Below, one piece after another: positions 35,256 to 45,258 of a stretch of DNA of 64,000 bases (position 1 is the stretch's first letter; each line of letters begins with the position of its first letter). This stretch comes from Bacillota bacterium (lineage in GTDB: Bacteria; Bacillota; Clostridia; Monoglobales; Firm-18): assembly GCA_022706765.1 (NCBI GenBank), contig JAKJBX010000001.1, positions 1 through 64,000 on the forward strand, in the 5' to 3' direction. The translations under genes were made by a program, and so were the position numbers. The notes under the pieces were generated by a model. The model saw nothing but the letters and a program-made list of their open reading frames with translations, did not search any database and was not told the origin of the DNA.

Positions 35256-35445
35256 AGAACAAAGCGTTCGGGTGCGCAGCACTTGCCCGAACGCATCCGC
35301 TCGCCGCGCGAACGTAAGCGCAGGCGAATTCACTTCGCCGAAGCGTGGAAATTACACCGATTTTGTGTGATTTCTTATGAAAGAACAAAGCGCAGGCAGA
35401 ATTCATTTCCGCCGAAGCGCTATTAAATGAAAAAGGAGTTATCAT
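35256..35445. repeat. Repeat-rich intergenic region between yqeK and rsfS
   Basis: A 9-bp perfect stem GCGTTCGGG (35264-35272) / CCCGAACGC (35286-35294) lies just after yqeK. A 28-30 bp imperfect direct repeat, GCGCAGGCGAATTCACTTCG at 35318 and GCGCAGGCAGAATTCATTTC at 35390, flanks an 8-9 bp hairpin (AAATTACAC/GTGTGATTT, about 35349-35373). AAAGAACAAAGCG occurs at both ends. The repeats contain AATTCATTTCCGCC, only loosely like the dispersed repeat core found elsewhere. No gene or clear promoter is seen. Confidence 0.5.
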
Positions 35446-35802
35446 ATGTCGTTAGAGCTTGCAAAAAAAATTGCCGGTGTGCTGAATGATAAAAAGGCAC
35501 AGAAAATCGAAGTCATCGACATCAGCGGCGTCAGCCAGATCGCCGATTATTTTATTATATGCACAGGAACCTCCTCCACCCACGTCAAGGCATTGGCGGA
35601 CGAGGTCGAATTCCAACTGGGAGACATCGAGCGCGAGGTCGGCTACCACAAAGAGGGCTACGGCAGCGCGTCGTGGATCTTGCTGGATTACAAGGACGTC
35701 ATCGTCCATATCTTCTACGGCGAGACCCGTGACTTTTACAACCTCGAACATCTGTGGAGCGACGGCGTTAAGGTTGATATAGAAAAGATATTGGAGGCGT
35801 AA
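35446..35802 (+). CDS. rsfS: Ribosome silencing factor RsfS
   Basis: RsfS binds ribosomal protein L14 and blocks subunit joining when nutrients are scarce. The 118-residue protein has the family blocks VIDISGVSQIADYFIICTGTSSTHVKALADEVE, GYGSASWILLDYKDVIVHIFYGETRDFYNLEHLW. AAAGGAG is well placed before the ATG. leuS begins four bases after its stop, so the two are translated together. Confidence 0.96.
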   Translation: MSLELAKKIAGVLNDKKAQKIEVIDISGVSQIADYFIICTGTSSTHVKALADEVEFQLGDIEREVGYHKEGYGSASWILLDYKDVIVHIFYGETRDFYNLEHLWSDGVKVDIEKILEA

Positions 35803-35805
35803 GCA

Positions 35806-38217
35806 TTGCAATACAATTACAGAGCGATCGAAAATAAATGGCAAAAATACTGGGACGACCATCAAACCTTCAAAGCGTCGACGGATAAGACGCTGCCCAA
35901 ATTTTACGGACTGGTGGAGTTTCCCTATCCGTCTGGACACGGGCTGCACGTCGGGCACCCGAGGGGCTATACGGCGCTCGACATCATCGCGCGCAAAAAA
36001 CGCTTGGAGGGCTACAACGTCCTGTTCCCGATGGGCTGGGACGCTTTCGGTCTGCCGACCGAGAACTTTGCCATCGCCAACAAGATCCACCCCGCCGTCG
36101 TGACGGCAAAGAACGTGGAAAACTTCAAACGCCAGCTTAAAATGCTCGGCTTTTCGTTTGACTGGTCAAAGGAGATCAATACCACCGACCCGCAGTACTA
36201 CAAATGGACGCAGTGGATATTCTTAAAGCTCTTTGAAAAGGGGCTTGCCTATAAGACCAAAATGCCGATCAACTTCTGCACACAGTGCAAGGTCGGTCTG
36301 GCAAACGAGGAGGTCGTCGGCGGCGTGTGCGAACGCTGCTCCGGCGAGGTCATCCAAAAGGAAAAGAGCCAGTGGATGCTCAAAATCACCCATTATGCCC
36401 AGCGCCTGATCGACGATTTGGACGCGCTGGACTACATCGAAAAGGTCAAGGTCCAGCAGAAAAACTGGATCGGACGTTCGGAGGGCGCGGAGGTCAAGTT
36501 CGCCGTCAGCGGCACGGACGACGCCATTACGGTCTATACCACCAGACCCGACACACTGTTCGGCGCGACCTATATGGTGCTGTCGCCGGAGCACCCTTAT
36601 ATCGACAAATACAAAGACCGCATCACCAACTTTGCAGATGTAGCGGGCTATAAGGCGCAAGCGGCAAAGAAGTCCGAGTTTGAACGCACCGAGCTTGCCA
36701 AGGACAAGACGGGCGTTGCGCTCAAAGGGCTAAGTGCGATAAATCCTGTCAACGGCAGGGAGATCCCGATTTGGATTTCGGACTATGTGCTGGTTACATA
36801 CGGCACGGGCGCCATCATGGCGGTGCCTGCCCATGACAAACGTGACTGGGATTTTGCCAAGAAGTTTGATCTGCCGATCATCGAGGTCGTGTCGGGCGGC
36901 AGGGACGTTCAGGAGGAAGCCTATGACGACGTCGACGAGGGGACTATGGTCAACTCCGGCTTTTTGGACGGTATGCAGGTGAAAGACGCCGTTGCGGCGA
37001 TGATCAATGACCTTGAAGCGAAGGGCATCGGCACAAGACGAGTCAATTTCAAGCTGCGTGACTGGGTCTTTTCGCGTCAGCGCTACTGGGGTGAGCCGAT
37101 CCCAATCGTCCACTGCGAAAAATGCGGCTATGTGGCGCTTCCTGAGAGTGAGCTGCCGCTTGTCCTGCCCGAAACGGAGAACTTTGAGCCGGGCGACGAC
37201 GGCGAGTCGCCGCTTGCCAAGCTGACGGACTGGGTAAACACCACCTGCCCGAGCTGCGGCGGACCGGCACAGCGTGAAACCGACACCATGCCCCAGTGGG
37301 CGGGGTCGTCATGGTACTTCCTGCGCTATATTGACCCGCACAACGACGACTTTTTGGCGGGCGCAGAAGCATTGAAATATTGGCTGCCTGTCGACTGGTA
37401 CAACGGCGGTATGGAGCATACGACGCTGCACCTTTTGTATTCAAGGTTTTGGCACAAATTTTTATATGACATCGGCGTCGTGCCGACCAGGGAGCCGTAT
37501 CAAAAGCGCACTTCCCACGGCATGATCCTCGGCGAGAACGGCGAGAAGATGAGCAAGTCCAGGGGCAACGTGATCAACCCCGACGACATCGTAAAAGCTT
37601 TCGGCTCGGACACCTTCCGCACTTATGAGATGTTCATCGGCGCATTCGACCAGGCGACGCCGTGGTCTATGCAGGGGGTTAAGGGCTGCTATAAATTTTT
37701 AGAGCGTGTGTGGAATTTGCAGGACATTGTCTGCGGCGGCGAGGACTATTCGCCCGAGTTAGAGGGACTGATGCACAAGACCATCAAAAAGGTGAACGGG
37801 GACTATGACAGGATGAAGTTCAACACCGCCATTGCGGCGCTGATGAGCCTGCTCAATGAGGTCACCAGGCTCGGCAGGATTAACAAAGGCGAATTTAAGA
37901 CCCTGTTGATCCTGCTCAATCCCGTTGCGCCGCACATCACCGAGGAGCTTTGGGAGATCATCGGCGGCAAGGGCACCATCGCAAAGTCGGCATGGGTGAC
38001 CTACGACGAGGCAAAGACGCTCGACGATGAAATAGAGATCGTCATACAAATCAACGGCAAAATCAGAGAAAAGCTTGTCGTCGGTGCCGACGAGGACACC
38101 GAGTCCGTCAAGGCGAAGGCGCTGGGCAACGGTAAAATTCAAGAGCTTTTGAGCGGCAGCGAGGTCGTCAAGGTCATCGTGATCCCGAAAAAGCTTGTAA
38201 ATATAGTAATCAAATGA
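35806..38217 (+). CDS. leuS: Leucyl-tRNA synthetase
   Basis: LeuRS charges tRNA-Leu. The 803-residue class I enzyme has the HIGH-type motif HVGH in [17 protein letters not shown] (near residue 48). The editing domain contains [22 protein letters not shown] and the threonine-rich active site, and zinc-type cysteines occur in CTQCKVGL and CERC. The KMSKS motif is [10 protein letters not shown] near residue 581. It starts at TTG 35806, preceded by GGAGG at the end of rsfS. I found no T-box leader upstream. The symporter gene begins 10 nt after its stop. Confidence 0.98.
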   Translation: MQYNYRAIENKWQKYWDDHQTFKASTDKTLPKFYGLVEFPYPSGHGLHVGHPRGYTALDIIARKKRLEGYNVLFPMGWDAFGLPTENFAIANKIHPAVVTAKNVENFKRQLKMLGFSFDWSKEINTTDPQYYKWTQWIFLKLFEKGLAYKTKMPINFCTQCKVGLANEEVVGGVCERCSGEVIQKEKSQWMLKITHYAQRLIDDLDALDYIEKVKVQQKNWIGRSEGAEVKFAVSGTDDAITVYTTRPDTLFGATYMVLSPEHPYIDKYKDRITNFADVAGYKAQAAKKSEFERTELAKDKTGVALKGLSAINPVNGREIPIWISDYVLVTYGTGAIMAVPAHDKRDWDFAKKFDLPIIEVVSGGRDVQEEAYDDVDEGTMVNSGFLDGMQVKDAVAAMINDLEAKGIGTRRVNFKLRDWVFSRQRYWGEPIPIVHCEKCGYVALPESELPLVLPETENFEPGDDGESPLAKLTDWVNTTCPSCGGPAQRETDTMPQWAGSSWYFLRYIDPHNDDFLAGAEALKYWLPVDWYNGGMEHTTLHLLYSRFWHKFLYDIGVVPTREPYQKRTSHGMILGENGEKMSKSRGNVINPDDIVKAFGSDTFRTYEMFIGAFDQATPWSMQGVKGCYKFLERVWNLQDIVCGGEDYSPELEGLMHKTIKKVNGDYDRMKFNTAIAALMSLLNEVTRLGRINKGEFKTLLILLNPVAPHITEELWEIIGGKGTIAKSAWVTYDEAKTLDDEIEIVIQINGKIREKLVVGADEDTESVKAKALGNGKIQELLSGSEVVKVIVIPKKLVNIVIK

Positions 38218-38227
38218 GAGGGGTCAG

Positions 38228-39775
38228 ATGATTGTGGAAAACCAGGTACAGGTTGTAACGGTTGCGGCGCTTATCCTTTTTTCGGTTTTGATGGTGGGTA
38301 TTGGGGTTTACAGCTCCCGAAAGACACGAACGGTCGAAGGCTTTTTGCTCGGCGGGCGCAATATCGGCGCTTGGATCAGCGCGTTTGCCTACGGAACCAC
38401 GTACTTCTCCGCAGTGCTCTTTATCGGCTATGCCGGCAAGTTCGGCTGGGACATCGGCTTTCCCGCCATGTGGATCGGCATCGGTAACGCCGTGCTCGGC
38501 TGTTTGGCGGCGTGGCTTGTGCTCGCCAAAAAGACCAGGCGCATGACGCACAGGCTCGGCTCCAAAACCATGCCGGAATATTTTGAAGCACGCTTTGACA
38601 GCGGCGCCATGAAAATTTATGCGGCGCTCATCATCTTTATTTTCCTCGTACCCTATTCGGCGGCGGTCTATAAGGGGCTCGGTTCGCTGTTCGTCACGAT
38701 TTTCCCCGGTGCGGACATCGCTATCTGCATGGCGATCGTCGCGGTGCTTACGGCGATATACCTCGTGTTCGGCGGCTATGTCGCCACGGCATACACCGAC
38801 TTTGTACAGGGTATTATTATGATATTCGGTGTATTTGTTATGGTTTTTGCGATCGTCAATAATCCCGAAGCCGGCGGCTTTGCCAATGCGTTCGCCAAGG
38901 TTAAGTCACTCGGCGATGCGGCGGGCAACCCGTCGCTGGTTAGCTGGTTCGGCGGCAGTTACTGGAAGTTCCTCGCCTATAACATCATGCTCACCAGTTT
39001 CGGCACATGGGGATTGCCGCAGATGGTCACCAAGTATTATGCCATCAAGGACGAAAAAAGTGTCAAGCAGGCAACTGTGATTTCATCGCTCTTTGCGCTG
39101 ATTATCGGCATGGGCGCATACTTTGTCGGCTCGCTCGGCAGGATATTTGTCGAGGTGGGTGAAAAAGGGCTGCCCAAGGGCGGCTATGACATGGTCGTTC
39201 CCCAAACGCTGATGAACTCGCTCGGTGCGGACGGCAATGTCTTTACGACAATCATACTGGCGATCATTATGCTGCTGCTCTTGTCGGCGTCGATGTCCAC
39301 GCTGTCGTCGGTGGTGCTGACGTCCAGCAGCGCTATTTCGGTCGACCTCATCCCCGCAGTCTACCCCAAATTCAAAGACCGTCACCAGATGACGGCTTTA
39401 AGGGTGCTCTGCTTTGTCTTCGTCGGGCTGTCCTATTACTTTGCGACGCAAAATATTACGTTTATCGTAAACCTGATGAGCTTTTCGTGGGGCGTTGTCG
39501 CCGGCAGCTTTATCGGTCCGTTCCTATGGGGCCTGTACTATAAAAAGACCACCAAGGCGGGCGCATGGGCAGGTCTTGTCAGCGGTCTTGCCACGGTTGT
39601 AATACTTACGACAATACATACAATGATCTCGGGAGACTTTAAGTTTGCGATGAATATGTCGCCCCAAACGGGGACTTCGGCGATGCTGGTGTCGGTGCTG
39701 GTCGTTCCGCTTGTCAGCCTGCTCACTAAAAACGTCCCGGCGGAAAGCGTCAAGATAGCATTTGATATAAAATAA
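38228..39775 (+). CDS. Sodium:solute symporter family protein
   Basis: This 515-residue membrane protein, with about 13 hydrophobic segments, shows the SSS family features GRNIGAWISAFAYGTTYFSAVLFIGYAGKFGWDIG near the N terminus. Later come TMPEYFEARFDSGAMKI, GGYVATAYTDFVQGIIM and ASMSTLSSVVLTSSSAISVDL. Such proteins use the sodium gradient to import organic acids, amino acids or sugars. The substrate cannot be read from sequence, but paaK and ior genes directly downstream suggest an aromatic or related carboxylate. GAGAGGGG precedes the ATG. No terminator separates it from leuS. Confidence 0.88.
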   Translation: MIVENQVQVVTVAALILFSVLMVGIGVYSSRKTRTVEGFLLGGRNIGAWISAFAYGTTYFSAVLFIGYAGKFGWDIGFPAMWIGIGNAVLGCLAAWLVLAKKTRRMTHRLGSKTMPEYFEARFDSGAMKIYAALIIFIFLVPYSAAVYKGLGSLFVTIFPGADIAICMAIVAVLTAIYLVFGGYVATAYTDFVQGIIMIFGVFVMVFAIVNNPEAGGFANAFAKVKSLGDAAGNPSLVSWFGGSYWKFLAYNIMLTSFGTWGLPQMVTKYYAIKDEKSVKQATVISSLFALIIGMGAYFVGSLGRIFVEVGEKGLPKGGYDMVVPQTLMNSLGADGNVFTTIILAIIMLLLLSASMSTLSSVVLTSSSAISVDLIPAVYPKFKDRHQMTALRVLCFVFVGLSYYFATQNITFIVNLMSFSWGVVAGSFIGPFLWGLYYKKTTKAGAWAGLVSGLATVVILTTIHTMISGDFKFAMNMSPQTGTSAMLVSVLVVPLVSLLTKNVPAESVKIAFDIK

Positions 39776-39799
39776 CGCAATGCGAGGTGCAAAAGCCTG

Positions 39800-41089
39800 A
39801 TGTGGAATAAAGCAATCGAAACCATGCGCCGTCCCGACATGGAGGCACTGCAATTAGAGCGCCTGAAAGCGACGGTCGGCAGGGTTTACAATAACGTTCC
39901 GTTTTACCGCAAGCGGTTGGACGACGCGGGCGTCACGCCCGAGTCTATCAAGTCCTTAAAGGATTTGCAGCGCATCCCCTTTACGGTGAAAAACGACCTG
40001 AGGGATCACTACCCCTTCGGGCTGTTTGCCGTGCCGATGAAGGACATCGTCCGCATCCACGCGTCCAGCGGCACGACCGGCAAACCGACTACCGTCGGCT
40101 ACACCAGGGCGGATTTGGAGATGTGGAGCGAGTGCGTCGCACGCCTGGTCATGGCGGCGGGCGCGACCGGGGACGACGTGGCGCAGATCGCTTTCGGCTA
40201 CGGGCTGTTCACGGGGGCGTTCGGGCTGCATGCAGGGCTTGAAAAGGTCGGTGCGGCGATTATCCCGATGTCGAGCGGCAACACCGAAAAGCAGATCATG
40301 ATTATGCAGGACTATAAAAGCACCGTGCTGGTCAGCACACCGTCCTATGCGCTCTACATGGCGGAGGTCATGGCGGAGATGGGCGTGAAGCAGTCGGACA
40401 TCGCCTTAAAGTACGGGCTGTTCGGTGCGGAGGGTTCTACCGAGGAGATGCGTGCGCAGCTTGAAAGCCGCTGGGGTATCATCGCCACTGAGAACTACGG
40501 CATGAGCGAGCTTGTCGGACCGGGCGTGTCGGGCGAGTGCATACATAAAACGGGCATGCACATCAATGAGGACTGTTTTATCCCCGAAATCATCAACCCC
40601 GAAACGGGCGAGGTTTTGGAATACGGCGAGAAGGGCGAGCTGGTCATCACCACTATTTTAAAAGAGGGCATCCCCCTTTTGCGCTACCGCACCAAGGACA
40701 TCACCCGGTTGATCCCCGAGGTCTGCCCCTGCGGCAGGACAAGCATACGCATGGAGAAGATCCAGGGGCGTTCAGACGATATGCTGATCATCCGGGGCGT
40801 CAACGTGTTCCCCTCACAGGTGGAGAGCGTGCTGCTGGGTATGCCGCACATCAGCCCCCATTACCAGCTTGAAGTGTCTAAAAACGGCTTTGTCGACGCC
40901 TTGAAGGTCATCGTCGAGTTGGAGGACAGCTCGCTGCTGGAATCCTTCTCACAGCTTGAAGCGCTTGAAAAGTCGATACGCCATAAATTGCAGGTAGTGC
41001 TGGGATTGGACGCAAGGGTCCAGCTGACAGAGCCTAAAACCATCGAACGCTCGATGGGCAAGGCGAAGCGTGTCATTGATTTAAGATAG
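39800..41089 (+). CDS. paaK: Phenylacetate-CoA ligase family protein 1
   Basis: This 429-residue adenylate-forming enzyme converts an aryl acid to its CoA thioester with ATP. Motifs are VPFYRKRLDDAGV, the P-loop-like [16 protein letters not shown] (about residues 92-106), GYGLFTGAFGLHAGLEK, GLFGAEGSTEEMR, NYGMSELVGPGVSGEC, LRYRTKDIT and the C-terminal [16 protein letters not shown]. It matches the bacterial PaaK family at full length. It is followed by iorAB and a second ligase, so it probably activates the acid or handles the product of an aryl-pyruvate pathway. The exact substrate (phenylacetate, indoleacetate or another) is not determinable. Confidence 0.93.
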   Translation: MWNKAIETMRRPDMEALQLERLKATVGRVYNNVPFYRKRLDDAGVTPESIKSLKDLQRIPFTVKNDLRDHYPFGLFAVPMKDIVRIHASSGTTGKPTTVGYTRADLEMWSECVARLVMAAGATGDDVAQIAFGYGLFTGAFGLHAGLEKVGAAIIPMSSGNTEKQIMIMQDYKSTVLVSTPSYALYMAEVMAEMGVKQSDIALKYGLFGAEGSTEEMRAQLESRWGIIATENYGMSELVGPGVSGECIHKTGMHINEDCFIPEIINPETGEVLEYGEKGELVITTILKEGIPLLRYRTKDITRLIPEVCPCGRTSIRMEKIQGRSDDMLIIRGVNVFPSQVESVLLGMPHISPHYQLEVSKNGFVDALKVIVELEDSSLLESFSQLEALEKSIRHKLQVVLGLDARVQLTEPKTIERSMGKAKRVIDLR

Positions 41090-41116
41090 AACAGATATAA
41101 GAGAGGGTTTTGATAT

Positions 41117-42877
41117 ATGAAGAAGCTTATGCTTGGCAATGAAGCGGTGGCAAGGGGCGCCTATGAGGCAGGCGTTGGCGTTGTTTCGTCCTATCCCGGC
41201 ACGCCAAGCACCGAGATTACGCAGGAGATTGCAAAGTACGATGAGGTCTATTCCGAGTGGGCGCCCAACGAAAAAGTGGCGCTCGAAGTGGCGATCGGCG
41301 CATCAATGGTCGGCGTAAGGGCGATGTCCTGTATGAAGCATGTCGGGCTGAACGTGGCGGCGGACCCGCTGTTTACCGCATCCTATACGGGCGTAGGCGG
41401 GGGTCTGGTGGTATGTGTCGCCGACGACCAGGGTATGCACAGCAGCCAAAACGAGCAGGACAGCCGTTTGGTCGCCATCTCGTCCAAGGTACCGATGTTA
41501 GAGCCGTCGGACAGCGAGGAGTGCAAGGAATACGTCAAACAGGCTTTTGTACTCAGCGAAAAATACGACACCCCCATGCTCATCAGGCTGTCGACAAGGG
41601 TATCTCACTCCCAAAGCCTTGTCGAGGTCGGCGAGCGCAAGGAGCACGTCCCCAAGGACTATGTCAGGGACATGGCGAAAAACGTCATGATGCCGGCAAT
41701 GGCGATGAAACGCCACCACTATGTCGAAAAGCGTTTAGACGATATGCGCGCGCTTGCGGAGGACTGTCCTTTCAATACGGTTGAAAAAAACAGCGATAAG
41801 GTCGGCGTCATCTGCGGCGGCATTGCGTACCAGTATGCCAAAGAGGTGTTTCCCGACGCCTCATTTTTAAAGCTCGGCATGATCAATCCTATGCCGTCAG
41901 AGCTGATTTTGGATTTTGCCAAAGGCGTTGAAAAGGTCTATGTCATAGAGGAGTTAGAACCGGTCATCGAAAACCATTGCAAGGTGCTGGGCATCGACGT
42001 CATCGGCAAAAGCATCCTGCCCAACATCGGCGAATTCAGCGTGGCGCAGATCAAAAAAGCCGTCGACGGCGGGGAAACCGAAAAATTCACGGTCAGCGAG
42101 GCGGTGCCCGGCAGACCGCCCGTCATGTGTGCGGGTTGTCCGCACAGGAGCACCTTCTATGTGCTCAAAAAGCTGGGGCTGATCATCAGCGGCGACATCG
42201 GCTGCTACACCCTCGGCGCACTGCCGCCCTCCTCGGCGATGGATTTTTGTGTGTGCATGGGCGCAAGCGTCGGCATGGCGCACGGCATCGAAAAGGCAAG
42301 GGGCAGGGAGTTTGGCAAAAAGGTTGTTGCGGTCATCGGCGATTCCACTTTCATCCACAGCGGTATCACGGGACTTATCGACATTGTTTATAACAAGGGC
42401 AACAGCACCGTCATTATTTTGGACAACTCCATCACCGGCATGACGGGGCATCAGGACAACCCCACCACGGGCTACACCATCAAGGGCGAGCCGACTAAGG
42501 CGGTGGATTTGGTGCTGCTGTGTAAGGCGTGCGGCATTGACCGGATCGTGGTAGCCGACCCGTTTGACCTCAAAGGCTTTGAAGAGGTCGTGCGTGAGGA
42601 AACGGCGGCGGTGGAGCCGTCGGTCATCATTGCGCAAAGACCCTGCATTCTGCTCAAATCTGCACAGATGTATCCTGCACGGGTCATTACGGACGACTGC
42701 AAAAATTGCAAAATGTGTATGCGCCTCGGCTGTCCCGCTATCTCCGAAAAGGACGGCAGACCGACCATCGACGCTACGCTTTGCGTCGGCTGCGGTCTGT
42801 GCGTCAGGGTGTGCAAGTTCGGTGCGATCAGGCAAGACGATTCAAATTTGAAACGCCTTGCCCAGGGAAAGGAATGA
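41117..42877 (+). CDS. iorA: Indolepyruvate ferredoxin oxidoreductase, alpha subunit
   Basis: IorA with IorB decarboxylates aryl pyruvates from aromatic amino acids to aryl-acetyl-CoA, reducing ferredoxin. The 586-residue protein begins with the pyrimidine-binding half (LGNEAVARGAYEAGVGVVSSYPGTPSTEI) and has the thiamine diphosphate region GDIGCYTLGALPPSSAMDFCVCMGASVGMAHG and VIGDSTFIHSG. The C terminus has two 4Fe-4S motifs, CKNCKMCMRLGC and CVGCGLCVRVC (about residues 530-572). All expected domains are present. iorB follows seven bases later. Confidence 0.97.
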   Translation: MKKLMLGNEAVARGAYEAGVGVVSSYPGTPSTEITQEIAKYDEVYSEWAPNEKVALEVAIGASMVGVRAMSCMKHVGLNVAADPLFTASYTGVGGGLVVCVADDQGMHSSQNEQDSRLVAISSKVPMLEPSDSEECKEYVKQAFVLSEKYDTPMLIRLSTRVSHSQSLVEVGERKEHVPKDYVRDMAKNVMMPAMAMKRHHYVEKRLDDMRALAEDCPFNTVEKNSDKVGVICGGIAYQYAKEVFPDASFLKLGMINPMPSELILDFAKGVEKVYVIEELEPVIENHCKVLGIDVIGKSILPNIGEFSVAQIKKAVDGGETEKFTVSEAVPGRPPVMCAGCPHRSTFYVLKKLGLIISGDIGCYTLGALPPSSAMDFCVCMGASVGMAHGIEKARGREFGKKVVAVIGDSTFIHSGITGLIDIVYNKGNSTVIILDNSITGMTGHQDNPTTGYTIKGEPTKAVDLVLLCKACGIDRIVVADPFDLKGFEEVVREETAAVEPSVIIAQRPCILLKSAQMYPARVITDDCKNCKMCMRLGCPAISEKDGRPTIDATLCVGCGLCVRVCKFGAIRQDDSNLKRLAQGKE

Positions 42878-42883
42878 GATGAT

Positions 42884-43459
42884 ATGTCACAGAATATGAA
42901 TATTATGATCGTCGGTGTCGGCGGCCAGGGTACGCTCCTGACCAGCCGCATACTCGGCAATCTTGCGATAGCGCAGGGCTATGACGTCAAGGTTTCCGAG
43001 GTACACGGCATGTCGCAGCGGGGCGGCAGCGTCGTCACCTATGTCAAATACGGCGAAAAAGTCTACTCCCCCGTCATTTCCGAGGGCGAGGCGGACATCA
43101 TCCTCGCCTTTGAAACGCTCGAAGCCTTCCGCTACATAGGCTACCTCAAAAAGGACGGCAAAATCCTCATCAACACCCAGCAAATCGACCCGATGCCCGT
43201 TATCACGGGGGCGGTGCGGTACCCGGAGGGCATTATCGAAAAGATTAAGGCGACGGGTGCAAGGGTGTTTGAGGTGGATGCGCTTGCCGCCGCCGCCCGT
43301 GCGGGCAACGCCAAAGCGGTCAACGTCGTGATGCTGGGCGTTTTGGCGGCGCAGACCGATATTGATAAGGATAAATGGCTTGCCGCAGTCGAGCAGACCG
43401 TGCCGCCGAAATTTTTGGAATTGAATAAAAAAGCCTTTGAATTAGGTTATTCTTTATAG
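42884..43459 (+). CDS. iorB: Indolepyruvate ferredoxin oxidoreductase, beta subunit
   Basis: This 191-residue gamma-type domain protein completes the oxidoreductase. It opens [53 protein letters not shown], the glycine-rich signature of the 2-oxoacid ferredoxin oxidoreductase gamma domain. [24 protein letters not shown] follows. Length fits the stand-alone IorB family. Together with two ligases and an ACT protein the operon points to oxidative breakdown, or reversible synthesis, of aromatic amino acids. Confidence 0.96.
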   Translation: MSQNMNIMIVGVGGQGTLLTSRILGNLAIAQGYDVKVSEVHGMSQRGGSVVTYVKYGEKVYSPVISEGEADIILAFETLEAFRYIGYLKKDGKILINTQQIDPMPVITGAVRYPEGIIEKIKATGARVFEVDALAAAARAGNAKAVNVVMLGVLAAQTDIDKDKWLAAVEQTVPPKFLELNKKAFELGYSL

Positions 43460-43475
43460 GAAAGGGATGAGTGCC

Positions 43476-44780
43476 ATGAACAACTTCTGGGATCAGAAAA
43501 ACGAATGTCTGTCAAGGGATGAGCTGCACGACCTGCAATCCAAGCGGCTTGCCGCTTTGGTGAAGCGTGTCTATACCAATGTGCCGTATTACCGCAATAA
43601 AATGCACGATAAGGGCGTGCTTCCCGAGGACATTAAATCGGTAGAGGACATCGAAAAGCTGCCGTTTACTACCAAGCAGGACCTTCGTGAAACCTATCCC
43701 TTTGGGCTTTTTGCGTCGCCCATGGATGAGATCATGCGTGTCCATGCGTCCAGCGGCACGACGGGCAAGCAGACGGTCGTCGGCTATACGGCGGATGACA
43801 TCAGCCTGTGGTCGGAGCTGATGGCGCGCTGCTTTACCATGACGGGTGCGGATAAAAGTGCGGTTGTTCAGGTATCCTATGGATACGGACTGTTCACTGG
43901 CGGTCTCGGCGCGCATTACGGCGCGGAACGCATCGGCGCGGTGACGGTGCCGACCTCGTCGGGCAACACCCAAAGGCAGATCACGATCATGCAGGACTTC
44001 GGCACGACAGTGCTGTGCTGTACGCCGTCGTATGCGCTGTTTCTTGCCGAGACGATGGAAGAGGCAGGCGTCAAGCCGGAGGACTTAAAGCTGAAAGCAG
44101 GTGTTTTCGGTGCGGAGCCGTGGACGGAGAGTATGCGCAGCGAGATTGAAAGCCGTCTGAAAATCAAGGCGTTCGACATCTATGGACTGAGCGAAATTAT
44201 GGGACCCGGCGTGTCGATGGACTGTATCTGCCAAAACGGTCTGCACGTTTGGGAGGACCATTTCATCCCCGAGATTATCGACCCCGATACGGGCGCAAGC
44301 CTGCCGGGCAATACCAACGGCGAGCTGGTATTCACCACGCTGACCAAGCAGGGTTTCCCGCTGATTCGCTACCGGACGCGGGACGTGTCGTCGCTGAATT
44401 ACGAAAAATGCGGCTGCGGCAGGACTATGGCGCGCATGGCGAAGCCGTGCGGACGCACCGACGATATGCTGATTATTCGGGGCGTCAATGTTTTCCCGTC
44501 ACAGATCGAAAGCGTGCTGCTTGAAATGGGCGAAACCTCGCCGCATTATATGATCATCGTCGACAGGGTCGGCACCCTCGACACCATTGAGATACAGGTC
44601 GAGCTGACGCCCGACATGCTGTCGGATGAGGTCAAAAAGATTGAAGATCTGGAAAACCGGATCCGCAAAAACATTGAGAGCATTTTAGGGCTTGCCGCGA
44701 AAATCACCCTTGTGGAGTCCAAGACCATTCAGCGCAGCGAGGGCAAGGCAAAGCGTGTCATCGACAAGCGGAGCAAATAA
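43476..44780 (+). CDS. paaK: Phenylacetate-CoA ligase family protein 2
   Basis: This second PaaK paralogue of about 434 residues has the same order of motifs as the first: [84 protein letters not shown] and [16 protein letters not shown]. The two copies are clearly homologous but well diverged, so this is an old duplication with possible division of substrates. The ATG at 43476 has AAAGGG nine bases upstream; an in-frame ATG at 43467 touches that site. The ACT protein gene follows 20 nt later. Confidence 0.92.
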   Translation: MNNFWDQKNECLSRDELHDLQSKRLAALVKRVYTNVPYYRNKMHDKGVLPEDIKSVEDIEKLPFTTKQDLRETYPFGLFASPMDEIMRVHASSGTTGKQTVVGYTADDISLWSELMARCFTMTGADKSAVVQVSYGYGLFTGGLGAHYGAERIGAVTVPTSSGNTQRQITIMQDFGTTVLCCTPSYALFLAETMEEAGVKPEDLKLKAGVFGAEPWTESMRSEIESRLKIKAFDIYGLSEIMGPGVSMDCICQNGLHVWEDHFIPEIIDPDTGASLPGNTNGELVFTTLTKQGFPLIRYRTRDVSSLNYEKCGCGRTMARMAKPCGRTDDMLIIRGVNVFPSQIESVLLEMGETSPHYMIIVDRVGTLDTIEIQVELTPDMLSDEVKKIEDLENRIRKNIESILGLAAKITLVESKTIQRSEGKAKRVIDKRSK

Positions 44781-44800
44781 TAACAAGGAGGGGGTTTCCC

Positions 44801-45235
44801 ATGTTAATCAAGCAGATTTCAATATTTATTGAAAACAAATCGGGGCGTTTGGCGCAGATCACCAAGCTGTTCGGCGAAAGGGGCGTCAATATTTTGGCGC
44901 TGTCGATTGCCGACACCACCGACTTCGGTATCCTGCGTCTGATTGTGTCCAACCCCGAGGTCGCCGAGCGGACCGTCAAGGAATTCGGATTGACCGCCAA
45001 AACGACCGACGTCATCGGCATATCCATTCCGCACATCCCGGGCGGACTGGCGCAGGCGCTGTCGGTGCTCAGCGACGACGGCATCAGCATCGAATACATG
45101 TATGCTTTTGCGACATGCTCCGAGGACAATGCCATGGTCATCCTGAAAGTGTCGGACAACGGTGAGGCGATGAAAATCCTGACGAATTCGGGCATTAAAA
45201 TCCTGACCGACGCCGATATCGCCACGCTATTCTAA
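44801..45235 (+). CDS. Tandem ACT-domain protein
   Basis: This 144-residue protein consists of two ACT domains, about 1-68 (IKQISIFIENKSGRLAQITKLFGERGVNILALSI) and 69-144 (VIGISIPHIPGGLAQALSVLSDDGISIEYMYAF). ACT domains bind amino acids and usually regulate enzymes. Small proteins of this type often accompany phenylacetate-CoA ligase and Ior genes in anaerobes. It may sense an aromatic amino acid and control the ligases or the oxidoreductase; this is an inference from context. GGAGGGGG precedes the ATG. Confidence 0.9.
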   Translation: MLIKQISIFIENKSGRLAQITKLFGERGVNILALSIADTTDFGILRLIVSNPEVAERTVKEFGLTAKTTDVIGISIPHIPGGLAQALSVLSDDGISIEYMYAFATCSEDNAMVILKVSDNGEAMKILTNSGIKILTDADIATLF

Positions 45236-45258
45236 TGTGAAAAAGGTGAAGAGATAGC

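Noticed and set aside
35256-35445. T-box or other tRNA-responsive leader for leuS
   Set aside because: No T-box consensus (TGGNACCGCG type) or specifier loop is visible, and rsfS stands between this region and leuS.
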